64,000 nucleotides of DNA, from positions 3,393,450 to 3,457,449 of the forward strand of contig NZ_KB889965.1 in NCBI RefSeq assembly GCF_000372865.1, in the 5' to 3' direction. Shown here one piece after another: positions 1-8,424 of this stretch; positions within the stretch are counted from its first letter, which is position 1; each line of letters opens with the position of its first letter. A program made the translations under genes and the position numbers. Below the pieces are notes generated by a model. That model had not been told where the DNA came from, ran no database searches, and saw only the letters and a program-made list of their open reading frames with translations. This stretch comes from Methylosarcina fibrata AML-C10. GTDB taxonomy: Bacteria > Pseudomonadota > Gammaproteobacteria > Methylococcales > Methylomonadaceae.

Positions 1-659
1 ACGGCAAGCTGCATGATGTCCATGCGCTCGATCTGTTGTTGCCCGAAGCCGGCGCCATCTATGTGATGGACCGGGGTTATATCGATTTTGCCAGACTCCA
101 TGCGCTGCACCGTGCGGGCGGTTTCTTTGTGACCCGTGCCAAAACCAACCTGGCTGCGCACCGCGTCTACTCCCATCCGGTGGACCGAGAAACCGGCTTG
201 GTGTGCGACCAGACCATCGCGCTGGACGGCTTCTACACCCAGAAAGACTATCCCGATCATTTGCGCCGTATCCGTTTTAACGACCTCGACAACGGCAAGC
301 GTTTGATCTTTCTGAGCAACCACTTCGAGTTACCGGCACTGACGATCTGCCTGCTCTATAAAAGCAGGTGGCAAGTTGAACTGTTTTTCAAATGGATCAA
401 GCAGCATCTTCGCATCAAACAATTCTATGGAACCTCCGAGAACGCCGTAAAAACCCAAATCTGGATTGCCGTTTCGGTCTATGTGCTGGTTGCCATTATC
501 AAGAAACGACTCAATTTGGAGGCTTCCCTGTACACTTTGTTACAGATTTTATCAGTCACTCTGTTTGAAAAAATCTCATTACAACAGGCACTTGTGAATT
601 CACAACACAAATCCAGCAGCTCGGATTTCGATAACCAATTAGATTTATTTAACTTTTAA
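1..659 (+). CDS. IS4-family transposase, C-terminal part (cut by window edge)
   Basis: The reading frame is open from the left edge, so the gene starts before the window. It encodes the second half of a DDE transposase that cuts and pastes its own IS. The motif VMDRGYIDF carries the second catalytic aspartate, and YKSRWQVELFFKWIK is the IS4-family signature Y(2)R(3)E(6)K with the catalytic glutamate. The coding end is followed within 12 bp by the next ORF, so the IS right end lies at or just after the stop. No terminal repeat can be checked because the left end is missing. Family assignment is firm; the subgroup is not determined. Confidence 0.9.
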   Translation, partial: GKLHDVHALDLLLPEAGAIYVMDRGYIDFARLHALHRAGGFFVTRAKTNLAAHRVYSHPVDRETGLVCDQTIALDGFYTQKDYPDHLRRIRFNDLDNGKRLIFLSNHFELPALTICLLYKSRWQVELFFKWIKQHLRIKQFYGTSENAVKTQIWIAVSVYVLVAIIKKRLNLEASLYTLLQILSVTLFEKISLQQALVNSQHKSSSSDFDNQLDLFNF

Positions 660-670
660 ACCGGACAGTA

Positions 671-1465
671 GTGGACTCCAATAAATTTGAAAAGCAAAAA
701 TGGGATGAATTTTGTTGCTCCGGGCGGTGGACAAAAGTATTTATAGGAAAACAAAGCAGTAGCTTTTTGGCAAAAAGAACAATAGGTGCGGCTTGCGCAA
801 AAGTGTTTTCTCAAGTTTCACCTGAAAATGAACCGCCTATTGTCACTGCCGCTAAAGTCCATAACGTCAGGGAATCTGCGAAAAAATTGCACAGCCATAT
901 TCGGGAACCTTTGCCCTATCCGCCGCAGTCTATGACCGCTGGTTTTAATAATGGCCTACGCTCCCTTATGGAGTGGCGACATTCTGACTGCATCACGCTT
1001 ACCTCGCAACGTGGAAAAATATGGCGGCGTTGGTGCGCCCACGAACTTGCTAGGGAAATGCTTTGGGGCTTCCATGAAGCACCCGATAAGTTAATTGCCG
1101 AATTGCTTTCACTGCTGTGGGGACCTGTCGATGATGCATGGATACGGAAAATTCTTTGCGCCGCCACACGGGAAAACCTCCGTCTAGAGTTAAAACAACA
1201 TTTGGCCTATCAAACAGCGGATCATATTTCATCCGTCATCGCCGAAGGGATTATTAATTCGGTAAAACAGGTTTGTACCGAAGAGGCAAAAGAGCAAGCC
1301 GAAAAGCTACTGGAGCAGGCTAAGCGGTTGCTTTCAGGAAAACCGCGTTTTGAAGACGATGCTGAAGCGGAATTAGCTGCAATGGAAGCTCTAGGCTGTA
1401 TTTCCGATGAATTCAGAGCACAGGCGATCATAGGCGAGATCAGGCGGCTGGATACTGAATGCTAG
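671..1465 (+). CDS. Unrecognised protein directly behind the IS; possibly 5'-truncated
   Basis: An open frame of 264 codons starts with GTG 11 bp after the transposase stop. I do not recognise a family. The protein is soluble, with no signal peptide or membrane segment. Its C-terminal third is a charged, probably helical stretch (EEAKEQAEKLLEQAKRLL) followed by an acidic segment. A start codon this close to an IS end, with no clear ribosome-binding site, suggests the IS landed inside or just before a longer gene. The downstream HTH and integrase genes make it likely that the ORF belongs to the same integrative element. That link is inferred from position only. Confidence 0.5.
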   Translation: MDSNKFEKQKWDEFCCSGRWTKVFIGKQSSSFLAKRTIGAACAKVFSQVSPENEPPIVTAAKVHNVRESAKKLHSHIREPLPYPPQSMTAGFNNGLRSLMEWRHSDCITLTSQRGKIWRRWCAHELAREMLWGFHEAPDKLIAELLSLLWGPVDDAWIRKILCAATRENLRLELKQHLAYQTADHISSVIAEGIINSVKQVCTEEAKEQAEKLLEQAKRLLSGKPRFEDDAEAELAAMEALGCISDEFRAQAIIGEIRRLDTEC

Positions 1466-1639
1466 CGCCCTAATTATCAGAAAGGGACGTTACAGATATA
1501 AAAGCAGCCTTTAACTTACCGTGAAAGCATAAGCCCTAAGACAACCCTCAACCTACCGGCAAGAACACTTGCTTTCCATTGTTTTTTGTATGTAGATAAT
1601 AACTGCTGTCTTTAATAAAACCTCAAGGTGGTTTCTAAA

Positions 1640-1867
1640 ATGGCAGCAGTTACAACCAACCCCGTTCCTACCCCAAACGCCGACTTGCTTACTAATGATC
1701 AAGCGGCGGACTACATAGGCGTTACTCCTCGCACCCTCGAAGTCTGGCGTTGTACCAAACGCCACGCAATCCCATACATCAAAGTCGGACGTTTAGTTAA
1801 GTACCGAAAGTCCGCGCTGGACGCATTCTTGGAACGACAAACCGTAGGCGCGATGGAAAAAGACTAA
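1640..1867 (+). CDS. Excisionase-like helix-turn-helix protein
   Basis: A 75-residue protein in which LTNDQAADYIGVTPRTLEVW is the recognition helix-turn-helix of the excisionase/AlpA type (HTH_17). It is followed by IPYIKVGRLVKYRKSALDAFL, the wing typical of these small DNA binders. Such proteins steer integrase direction or activate element genes. I chose ATG 1640 because AAGGTGG at 1625-1631 lies 8 nt upstream; an in-frame GTG at 1628 would sit inside that ribosome-binding site. It heads the run of genes ending in the tyrosine recombinase at 3221, which fits a recombination directionality role. That role is inferred. Confidence 0.75.
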   Translation: MAAVTTNPVPTPNADLLTNDQAADYIGVTPRTLEVWRCTKRHAIPYIKVGRLVKYRKSALDAFLERQTVGAMEKD

Positions 1868-2013
1868 AGGAGAGGAATACCTATAGAAAACATAGCCGCC
1901 AAGTGTGGGGACACCTAAGCGGCTTCAAGTAATGCAATTCCAAACAATATTTTATCGCAAGAATGGAAAAATCGAATGCTTCCGTTTCCGTTAATGCGCA
2001 GGATGGCTGAACT

Positions 2014-2601
2014 ATGTCTGATAAAAGACAACGATTTAAAGGCCGACGTACAGATCATACGTTTTTTATGAAGCCACATCATATCTTCAAGGCGGACTGC
2101 AAAAAAAATATTCCGTCACCGGCCTCTGTTTTAACTCATAAAGCGGCAAATATGCTCGATAACCTCATGGCGCAATTGAACGGCAGCAACAACGGTGATC
2201 TATCCGCAGCCCCTAAGATTATGAGGCTTTATGGCTGGACTTCACAAGGTTCAGCACACGATGCGTTAACTGAACTCTTGGCTTTGGGATTCATAGAACA
2301 GACGCGGCAAGGCGGGAGAAATAAATGTTCTCTCTATGCGGTGACCTGGTTACCTATCCACGAATGTGAAGGCAAGTTGGATGTGAAGCCGACCAGAATA
2401 CCATCTAACCTTTGGAAACCCGAAAATGCAGATAAAATTGATCCACGCTTTGTGGCGACATGGCATAAACGCAAGCAAAAAACGCAACCGCCTCGGCCAC
2501 CAAAATTAAAAAGTGTTCCCGCTATTCGGACAAACGATGACGCTATCCGGACAAGTCATCTAAAACCGTCACCTGAAACCGGTCTGAGCTGTTCGCTATG
2601 A
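2014..2601 (+). CDS. Winged-helix DNA-binding protein of an integrative element
   Basis: A 195-residue protein. The middle (about residues 40-110) reads as a winged-helix domain: helices around AANMLDNLMAQL, then PKIMRLYGWTSQGSAHDALTELLALGFIEQTRQGG, the usual turn into a beta wing. The C-terminus is basic and proline-rich, with two TxPxIRTND/SH-like repeats. Proteins of this size and type in mobile elements often act as replication or transcription regulators. AGGATGG ends 8 nt before ATG 2014 and supports the start. A 139-bp gap without a gene separates it from the next HTH gene. Confidence 0.55.
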   Translation: MSDKRQRFKGRRTDHTFFMKPHHIFKADCKKNIPSPASVLTHKAANMLDNLMAQLNGSNNGDLSAAPKIMRLYGWTSQGSAHDALTELLALGFIEQTRQGGRNKCSLYAVTWLPIHECEGKLDVKPTRIPSNLWKPENADKIDPRFVATWHKRKQKTQPPRPPKLKSVPAIRTNDDAIRTSHLKPSPETGLSCSL

Positions 2602-2740
2602 AGACAAGTCAACGCTCTTTTAATCGTTTTTGTTGCCGCTTTTCGGACAGCTTTATAGATATATACCATGGGGTAAGGGACCTCATAGCGTGCCTTCAAC
2701 AAGCTTTCGACCGGATGGTGATGAGCCGGAGAGTTTCATA

Positions 2741-3211
2741 ATGGCTAAGCACCACAATCCCAATTTAGCCAAAATCCATCGTAACTATACGGTGGAAGAA
2801 GTAGCCCATTTGTTTGGTGTCCATAAAAATACCGTGCGGGTGTGGATCAAAGATGGACTGGTGACCATTGATAATAAAAGACCCCTATTAATCCGGGGTT
2901 CCAGCCTGCGCGAGTACTTGCAGAGCAAAAGAGCCAGCGCCAAGCGGAAATGCCGGCCTGATGAGATTTATTGCGTCCGCTGCCGATCACCCCAGCGGCC
3001 CGCTGAAAATATGGTGGATTATGAACTCATCAATTCCAACACCGGACGCCTCATCGGTCTATGCCCATGCTGCAACGGCATCATCAACAAATATTTCAAT
3101 ACTGCCCAGTTAGAGCGAATTCACGACAAATTGGACATCACGCTACCGAAAGCACTGAAACACATAAACGAGAGTACTAACCCCCTCGTGAACAGTGACT
3201 TTATAAAGTGA
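2741..3211 (+). CDS. MerR-like HTH protein with two cysteine pairs
   Basis: The frame is open from 2630, but ATG 2741 has GGAG 10 nt upstream and starts just before the conserved part, so I take it as the start (156 residues). YTVEEVAHLFGVHKNTVRVWIKDG is a clear helix-turn-helix of the MerR/HTH_17 class, followed by a wing (PLLIRGSSLREYL). The second half has CVRC and CPCC pairs about 30 residues apart, which could form a zinc ribbon. The stop is 9 bp before the integrase start, so the two are probably co-transcribed. A role in regulating integration or excision is inferred from this coupling. Confidence 0.65.
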   Translation: MAKHHNPNLAKIHRNYTVEEVAHLFGVHKNTVRVWIKDGLVTIDNKRPLLIRGSSLREYLQSKRASAKRKCRPDEIYCVRCRSPQRPAENMVDYELINSNTGRLIGLCPCCNGIINKYFNTAQLERIHDKLDITLPKALKHINESTNPLVNSDFIK

Positions 3212-3220
3212 GTTGAAATT

Positions 3221-4333
3221 ATGATAAAACACAACGCTAATAACGAACGGATCAAGCGCCAATACTTCATTTTTCTGAAAGAAGCGAAACGCCAGAATGA
3301 CAGTTCGGTAGATGCAGTCGCCAAGGCCATCAGCCGATTTGAAGTCTATACTAAATACCGTGATTTTAAAGCTTTTCATTTTCAGCAGGCGGTTGGATTT
3401 AAAGCGCATCTCGCCAAACAAACCAACCAACAAACCGGCAAGCCATTAAGTAAAGCCACGATGAACTCCACCTTGGGGCAATTGAAAAGCTTTTTCCAGT
3501 GGTTGGCGATGCAATCCGGCTATAAATCGCGCATCATCTACACCGATACCGAATACTTCAACCTGTCCGAAAAGGAAGTCCGTATTGCGACAGCGAGACG
3601 AGAAACCGCCGTACCAACGATGGAGCAAATTACACATGTCATTGACTCCATGCCCAGCAATACCGACATAGAACGGCGAAACCGCGCACTGATCGCTTTT
3701 ACTTTATTGACCGGCGCAAGAGATAGCGCGATCGCATCGATGAAATTAAAACACATAGACATCGCCAGCAACTGTGTTTTTCAGGATGCCAGGGAGGTGA
3801 ATACTAAATTCAGCAAGACCTTCACCACGTTCTTCTTTCCTGTTGGCGATCAGATACAGCAAATCGTCTGTGACTGGGTTCGTTATCTGAAAGAAGCATT
3901 GCTTTGGGGACACGACGACCCGTTATTTCCTAAAACCCATGTCGTTGTGGGTGAAGACCGGTTTTTTAAACCGTCAGGACTTCAGAATGCCCATTGGAAC
4001 AATGCATCGCCGATACGAACCATTTTCCGTGAAGCTTTCAAATCAGCTGGTTTGCCATATTTTAACCCTCACAGCTTTCGTAAAACTCTGGTAACGCTTG
4101 GCCAGCAGCTTTGCCAAACCCCTGAAGAATTTAAGTCCTGGAGCCAGAATTTAGGCCATGAAGATGTATTGACGACCTTGTATAGTTACGGTCATGTGCA
4201 ACCACATCGGCAGGGCGAGATCATCCAACAACTAAAGTTGCCACGGGTTTCTACGAACCAAAATGCTGATGAAATTGCCAGAGCTGTAGTTAAGGCTATG
4301 GCTGATCAAAAAATGCGGCAACATGGTGTTTAA
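3221..4333 (+). CDS. Tyrosine recombinase / integrase
   Basis: A 370-residue site-specific recombinase of the phage integrase family. The N-terminal part (to about residue 110) is a SAM-like core-binding domain. The catalytic domain shows the arginine in TGARDSAIASMK, the HxxR box in NPHSFRKT, the second-box histidine in NLGHEDV, and the nucleophilic tyrosine in TLYSYGHV. It cuts and joins DNA at an att site, moving the element into or out of the chromosome. It follows two HTH genes closely and precedes the defence block, so it may have brought that cargo. No att direct repeat was found by eye, so the element borders are unknown. Confidence 0.9.
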   Translation: MIKHNANNERIKRQYFIFLKEAKRQNDSSVDAVAKAISRFEVYTKYRDFKAFHFQQAVGFKAHLAKQTNQQTGKPLSKATMNSTLGQLKSFFQWLAMQSGYKSRIIYTDTEYFNLSEKEVRIATARRETAVPTMEQITHVIDSMPSNTDIERRNRALIAFTLLTGARDSAIASMKLKHIDIASNCVFQDAREVNTKFSKTFTTFFFPVGDQIQQIVCDWVRYLKEALLWGHDDPLFPKTHVVVGEDRFFKPSGLQNAHWNNASPIRTIFREAFKSAGLPYFNPHSFRKTLVTLGQQLCQTPEEFKSWSQNLGHEDVLTTLYSYGHVQPHRQGEIIQQLKLPRVSTNQNADEIARAVVKAMADQKMRQHGV

Positions 4334-4461
4334 CAATTTTGTTTTATCAGTTACCCTATTCATATAACCGGAGGAAGGTAAACAAAAACAACATAGTCTG
4401 CGCACTTTGCGTCAGAAGATTTCTATAATAATCAAAATTCGCTCAATATACGTTAATTAAA

Positions 4462-5586
4462 ATGGCAACCCTGCAAATATCCCCACATATACTGCGCTGG
4501 GCCGCCGATCAACGCGGTCTTAGCCTTGATGCGTTGGTAGGTTTGCTGGGAGCGCCGAGCAAAGCGAATGATTATAAAGCGGGGAAATTGTCTGTCGCTC
4601 AAACGGAAAAACTCGCCCAAAAAACGCATATTCCCTTCGGCTATTTCTTTTTAGAAACGCCACCGGCTACGATCGAGCGCAGTCTGCCAGATTTAAGACA
4701 GCTACCCGATCACGCGCCATTAAGCGTCAATTTTTTCGATACATTAGATGATGTCCTTCGCAAACAGCAATGGTATCAAGATTATTTGCGCGATCAAGGC
4801 GCGCAACCGTTGCCCTTCGTTGGCAAATATGCTTTCCATGCCCAACATGCCCCTGCCAAGGTTGCCGACGATATACGCAAAACCTTGAACATTACCGAGC
4901 AGAATCGCCAGGCATCTAAAGATTACAAGGCTTTTTACAATTTGCTGAGCGAAGGAATCGAGAGCATCGGTGTGTTGGTCTTTAGAAGTAGCATCGTCAA
5001 AAGCAATACTAAACGCGGTTTGTCTGTCGATGAATTCAGAGGTTTTGCTATTTCCGATGCACTTGCACCGGCCATCTTTATCAATGGTAAAGATAGCGAA
5101 GCAGCCTGGATATTTACCCTGGCCCACGAACTGGCGCATATTTGGCTGGGTGAAAGCGGCGTTTCCGACGTTGCTCCCAATCAGCCCAACCAAGTTAACT
5201 TAGAGACTTACTGCAATCGAATAGCCGCCGAATTATTGACACCTGAGAACGAGTTTATTCCCGCATGGGAGCAAAATCCCAAGCATTTCGATCTACTCAG
5301 CAAAAAATTCAAAGTAAGCCAACTGGTTATTGCCAGACGCGCTTTGGATTTGAGAAAAATCGATTGGACCACCTACCAAGCGATTGCCAATGCGAGTAAA
5401 AACACCAGCAAATCTGATGGTGGCAGCCCGTTCCGAAGCTACCCGGTAAGGAACAGCAAAAGACTAACCAACGCTATCGTGGCAAATGCCATTAGCGGCC
5501 AGACGATGCTGCGCGAAGCCGCAAGTTTGTTAAATGTCCGCCCAGAAACCGTGCTTGAGTTGGGCAAAAGATTGGGTTTGCGATGA
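4462..5586 (+). CDS. HTH-ImmA/IrrE-type zinc metallopeptidase
   Basis: A 374-residue protein. The first 65 residues look like a Cro/XRE-type helix-turn-helix (RGLSLDALVGLLGAPSKANDY). The centre holds the gluzincin motif HELAH at residues 222-226, with a downstream glutamate in NRIAAELLTP as the probable third zinc ligand. ImmA/IrrE peptidases cleave repressors or antitoxins. The stop overlaps the next start by 4 nt (ATGA), so it is translationally coupled to the DUF4411 gene; I know this pair as a recurrent toxin-antitoxin-like unit near restriction loci. A TATAAT hexamer lies at 4424-4429, without a convincing -35 box. The C-terminus has a second short HTH-like stretch (MLREAASLLNVRPETV). 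Confidence 0.85.
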   Translation: MATLQISPHILRWAADQRGLSLDALVGLLGAPSKANDYKAGKLSVAQTEKLAQKTHIPFGYFFLETPPATIERSLPDLRQLPDHAPLSVNFFDTLDDVLRKQQWYQDYLRDQGAQPLPFVGKYAFHAQHAPAKVADDIRKTLNITEQNRQASKDYKAFYNLLSEGIESIGVLVFRSSIVKSNTKRGLSVDEFRGFAISDALAPAIFINGKDSEAAWIFTLAHELAHIWLGESGVSDVAPNQPNQVNLETYCNRIAAELLTPENEFIPAWEQNPKHFDLLSKKFKVSQLVIARRALDLRKIDWTTYQAIANASKNTSKSDGGSPFRSYPVRNSKRLTNAIVANAISGQTMLREAASLLNVRPETVLELGKRLGLR

Positions 5587-6110
5587 CGCCTGCTCACCGT
5601 TATTTGGTCGACGCCAACGTATTTATCCAGGCCAAAAATTTCCATTACCGTTTTGAGTTTTGCCAGGGATTTTGGCAATGGTTGGCTGACGGGCACGATG
5701 CGGGCTTGCTTTTCAGTACGGCTAAAGTGTTTCAAGAACTCAACGACGGCAATGATGACGATCAAGTAAAACTCTGGGCTAATCAATTGCCCAGCAGTTT
5801 TTTTGTGCCCGACACACATGATGCAGCAGTCATGCGAGCTTATAGTCACGTAATGACCTGGAATTTTTCCAACAACCATTACACGCAACAAGCAAAAGAC
5901 GAATTTGCCCGCGCCGATAAAGCCGATGCATTTCTGATTGCTACTGCAAAAGCTCACGGCTTCAATTTAGCCACTCATGAGCGCAGTTGGCCAGATACCA
6001 AACGACGTGTCCTGATTCCCGATGCGGCTAATGTTTTTAGTGTGAACTGCACGATGATTTACGACCTACTCAGTCGCCATGCGGTAGGTACTTTTGGCTT
6101 TACACCCTAA
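5583..6110 (+). CDS. DUF4411 protein, PIN-like putative toxin
   Basis: A 175-residue protein beginning with YLVDANVFIQAKN, where the aspartate about 10 residues in is the first acidic residue of a PIN-like fold. ARADKADAFLIATAKAHG supplies the second acidic cluster, and LATHERSW resembles the C-terminal PIN strand. PIN proteins are metal-dependent RNases. The gene overlaps the ImmA/IrrE gene by 4 nt. The inference is that this is the toxin and the peptidase-HTH protein its regulator or antitoxin; the sequence does not show which partner neutralises which. Confidence 0.8.
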   Translation: MTPAHRYLVDANVFIQAKNFHYRFEFCQGFWQWLADGHDAGLLFSTAKVFQELNDGNDDDQVKLWANQLPSSFFVPDTHDAAVMRAYSHVMTWNFSNNHYTQQAKDEFARADKADAFLIATAKAHGFNLATHERSWPDTKRRVLIPDAANVFSVNCTMIYDLLSRHAVGTFGFTP

Positions 6111-6171
6111 ACATGCTTTTCTGGCATGGACAGTTCAAATAAAACAATCCGCTTTCCGGAATAACGAATTT

Positions 6172-8424
6172 ATGAGTCCGACCAACTTTCAACAACTAGC
6201 CAATTTCATCTGGTCGGTCGCCGACCTGCTACGCGGCCCGTATCGACCGCCGCAATACGAACGGGTCATGTTGCCGTTGACCGTTTTGCGCCGATTCGAT
6301 GCCGTGCTGGCACCGACCAAAGAGCAAGTATTATCACGTTACGAAACCATCAAAGATAAAGATGCCCAGCTCGTTGACCGTATTCTCAACGAAGTAGCGA
6401 AGGATGAAAACGGCACGCCGTTAGGTTTTCACAATCACAGCAAACTGGACTTTTACAAACTCAAAGCCGACCCGGACAACATCGGCCGCCACCTGACCAG
6501 CTATATCAACGACTTCTCGGAAAACATCCGGCGGATTTTCGAGCGCTTCGATTTTGAAAAAGAAATCGAAAAGTTGGAAGAAGCCAACCGCCTGTATCAA
6601 GTGGTCGCCCAATTCGCCGAGATCGATTTGCATCCCAAACGGGTCGATAACATCACCATGGGCTTGGTGTTCGAAGACCTGATCCGCCGTTTCAACGAAT
6701 CCGCCAATGAAACTGCCGGGGATCACTTTACCCCGCGCGAAGTCATCCGGCTCATGGTCAATTTGCTGCTGGAACCTGATACCCATGTGTTGACTCAGCA
6801 AGGCATTATCGCCACCATTTGCGACCCTGCTTGCGGCACCGGCGGCATGTTGGCCGAAGCGCAAAACTGGATACGTGCTCACAATGACCAAGCGACCGTT
6901 AAGGTGTATGGCCAAGATTACAATCCTCGTTCTTATGCAGTAGCCGCGTCCGACTTGCTGATCAAGGGTCACAAAGACAGTTGGGTAGCGCTGGGTAATA
7001 CTCTTACCGATGACCCGTTTCCAACCCAGCGTTTTGATTATTTGTTGGCAAATCCGCCGTTCGGCGTAGATTGGAAAGCCGAGAAAAAACTGATAGACCG
7101 CTGGCCTAATTTTCGCGGTTACAACGGCAAACTACCGCGTGTTAATGACGGCGCTTTGTTGTTCTTGCTGTACATGATCAGCAAATTCCAACCTTATGAA
7201 GCAAATAATCGCGATAAGCCCGGTTCGCGTGTCGCCATCGTATTCAACGGCTCACCGTTGTTCACCGGCGGCGCGGGTAGTGGTGAAAGTGAAATTCGCC
7301 GCTGGATTATAGAAAACGACTGGCTGGAAGCTATCGTCGCCTTGCCCGAGCAAATGTTTTACAACACCGGCATCGGCACTTTTATTTGGGTGGTCAGCAA
7401 CCGTAAAGCTGAACACCGCCAAGGCAAAATTCAACTGATCGACGCACGCGAACGCTGGTTGCCGATGAAGCGCAGCCTGGGCGACAAACGCCGTTATCTG
7501 AATCAAAACGCAATAGACGAAATCACCAAAGAGCACGGCTCATCAGCTTTAAACAGCAAGGCTTGGTTAAAACTGGATAAAGACGGCAAACCTACAGAAT
7601 GGCGCACCAGTCCGCCCGATACCGATGCCCCGGAAGGGCAAAAATGGGTCGAGCGCGTCACCAGCAAACAATTCGACAACACCGACTTCGGCTACCGCCG
7701 CGTCACCATCCAGCGCCCGTTGCGTTTGCGTTTTCAAATCAGCCAAGACGCCAAGAAACGCTATCTCAATGCCTGCCCGGAACTCTACGATGCGGTGGTC
7801 GCCGTGGAAGATAAACTCGGGCAAGAGGTTCATGACGACTGGAACAGCGTTTGGGAACAGGTGCAGGACATCGTCAAAACCTTGCCCGCCGGCTTGGAAG
7901 GCTGGGCCAAAGGCGCTAAAGGCACGGCGCAGAAAAAACTGTTCCGCGATGCCTTCACCATCATTAATCCCGACGCCAAGCCGGTGCTTGCCAAACTGCA
8001 CAAAGCCGAAGCGCCCGATACGGCGGCCTTGTTTCCGGGCCAGACTTTGCCGGAACTTCAGCCCAACGAGCTGCATGCTCTGCTGGGTCTATTCCCCTCT
8101 CCCCGTGGGAGAGGGGCAAGGGGTGAGGGTAAATGCTTGGAATACGAAGCCGATCCGGCCTTGAAGGATTTTGAAAACATCCCACTAAAAGAAGACGTAC
8201 TCAGCTACGTCAAACGCGAAGTCTTGCCCTATGTCGGCGATGCCTGGGTCGATCGGGAAGCCCTGGACGAACAGGACGGCGGTATCGGCAAGGTCGGTTA
8301 CGAAATCAACTTTAACCGCGAGTTTTTTCAATACCAACCGCCAAGGCCGTTGCATCAGATTGATGCGGAATTGGAAGCCGTGGAAAAGCGGATCATGGCG
8401 CTGTTGCGGGAGGTGACGGAGTGA
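6172..8424 (+). CDS. hsdM: Type I restriction-modification, DNA methyltransferase subunit
   Basis: The N6-adenine methyltransferase subunit of a type I system. After an N-terminal helical domain (FIWSVADLLRGPY, RRFDAVL) come SAM-binding motif I DPACGTGGM (about residues 218-226) and catalytic motif IV NPPFG (about 294). The frame is open upstream to a GTG at 6094, but that would overlap the DUF4411 gene and add 26 unrelated residues, so ATG 6172 is preferred. The protein is about 750 residues, long because of a large C-terminal domain. An in-frame palindromic repeat (8094-8130) interrupts that C-terminal domain. The stop overlaps the next start (GTGA). HsdM works with HsdS for modification and with HsdR for cleavage. 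Confidence 0.93.
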   Translation: MSPTNFQQLANFIWSVADLLRGPYRPPQYERVMLPLTVLRRFDAVLAPTKEQVLSRYETIKDKDAQLVDRILNEVAKDENGTPLGFHNHSKLDFYKLKADPDNIGRHLTSYINDFSENIRRIFERFDFEKEIEKLEEANRLYQVVAQFAEIDLHPKRVDNITMGLVFEDLIRRFNESANETAGDHFTPREVIRLMVNLLLEPDTHVLTQQGIIATICDPACGTGGMLAEAQNWIRAHNDQATVKVYGQDYNPRSYAVAASDLLIKGHKDSWVALGNTLTDDPFPTQRFDYLLANPPFGVDWKAEKKLIDRWPNFRGYNGKLPRVNDGALLFLLYMISKFQPYEANNRDKPGSRVAIVFNGSPLFTGGAGSGESEIRRWIIENDWLEAIVALPEQMFYNTGIGTFIWVVSNRKAEHRQGKIQLIDARERWLPMKRSLGDKRRYLNQNAIDEITKEHGSSALNSKAWLKLDKDGKPTEWRTSPPDTDAPEGQKWVERVTSKQFDNTDFGYRRVTIQRPLRLRFQISQDAKKRYLNACPELYDAVVAVEDKLGQEVHDDWNSVWEQVQDIVKTLPAGLEGWAKGAKGTAQKKLFRDAFTIINPDAKPVLAKLHKAEAPDTAALFPGQTLPELQPNELHALLGLFPSPRGRGARGEGKCLEYEADPALKDFENIPLKEDVLSYVKREVLPYVGDAWVDREALDEQDGGIGKVGYEINFNREFFQYQPPRPLHQIDAELEAVEKRIMALLREVTE
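8094..8130. repeat. Palindromic repeat inserted in frame in hsdM
   Basis: A perfect 10-bp inverted repeat, CCCCTCTCCC (8094-8103) and GGGAGAGGGG (8107-8116) with a 3-nt loop, followed by a G-rich GGGGTGAGGG tail. It encodes FPSPRGRGARGEGK, a low-complexity basic stretch unlike the flanking HsdM sequence (HALLGL before, CLEYEADP after). The unit resembles intergenic palindromes common in Proteobacteria that read as SPRGRG- or PVGEG-type peptides when translated. The reading frame is kept. Confidence 0.75.

Noticed and set aside
6094-6171. Longer hsdM starting at GTG 6094
   Set aside because: It would overlap the DUF4411 gene and add 26 residues unlike the HsdM N-terminus, which begins at ATG 6172.
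8094-8130. Frameshift or break of hsdM at the palindrome
   Set aside because: The frame is continuous through the repeat, and the conserved C-terminal sequence follows in the same frame.
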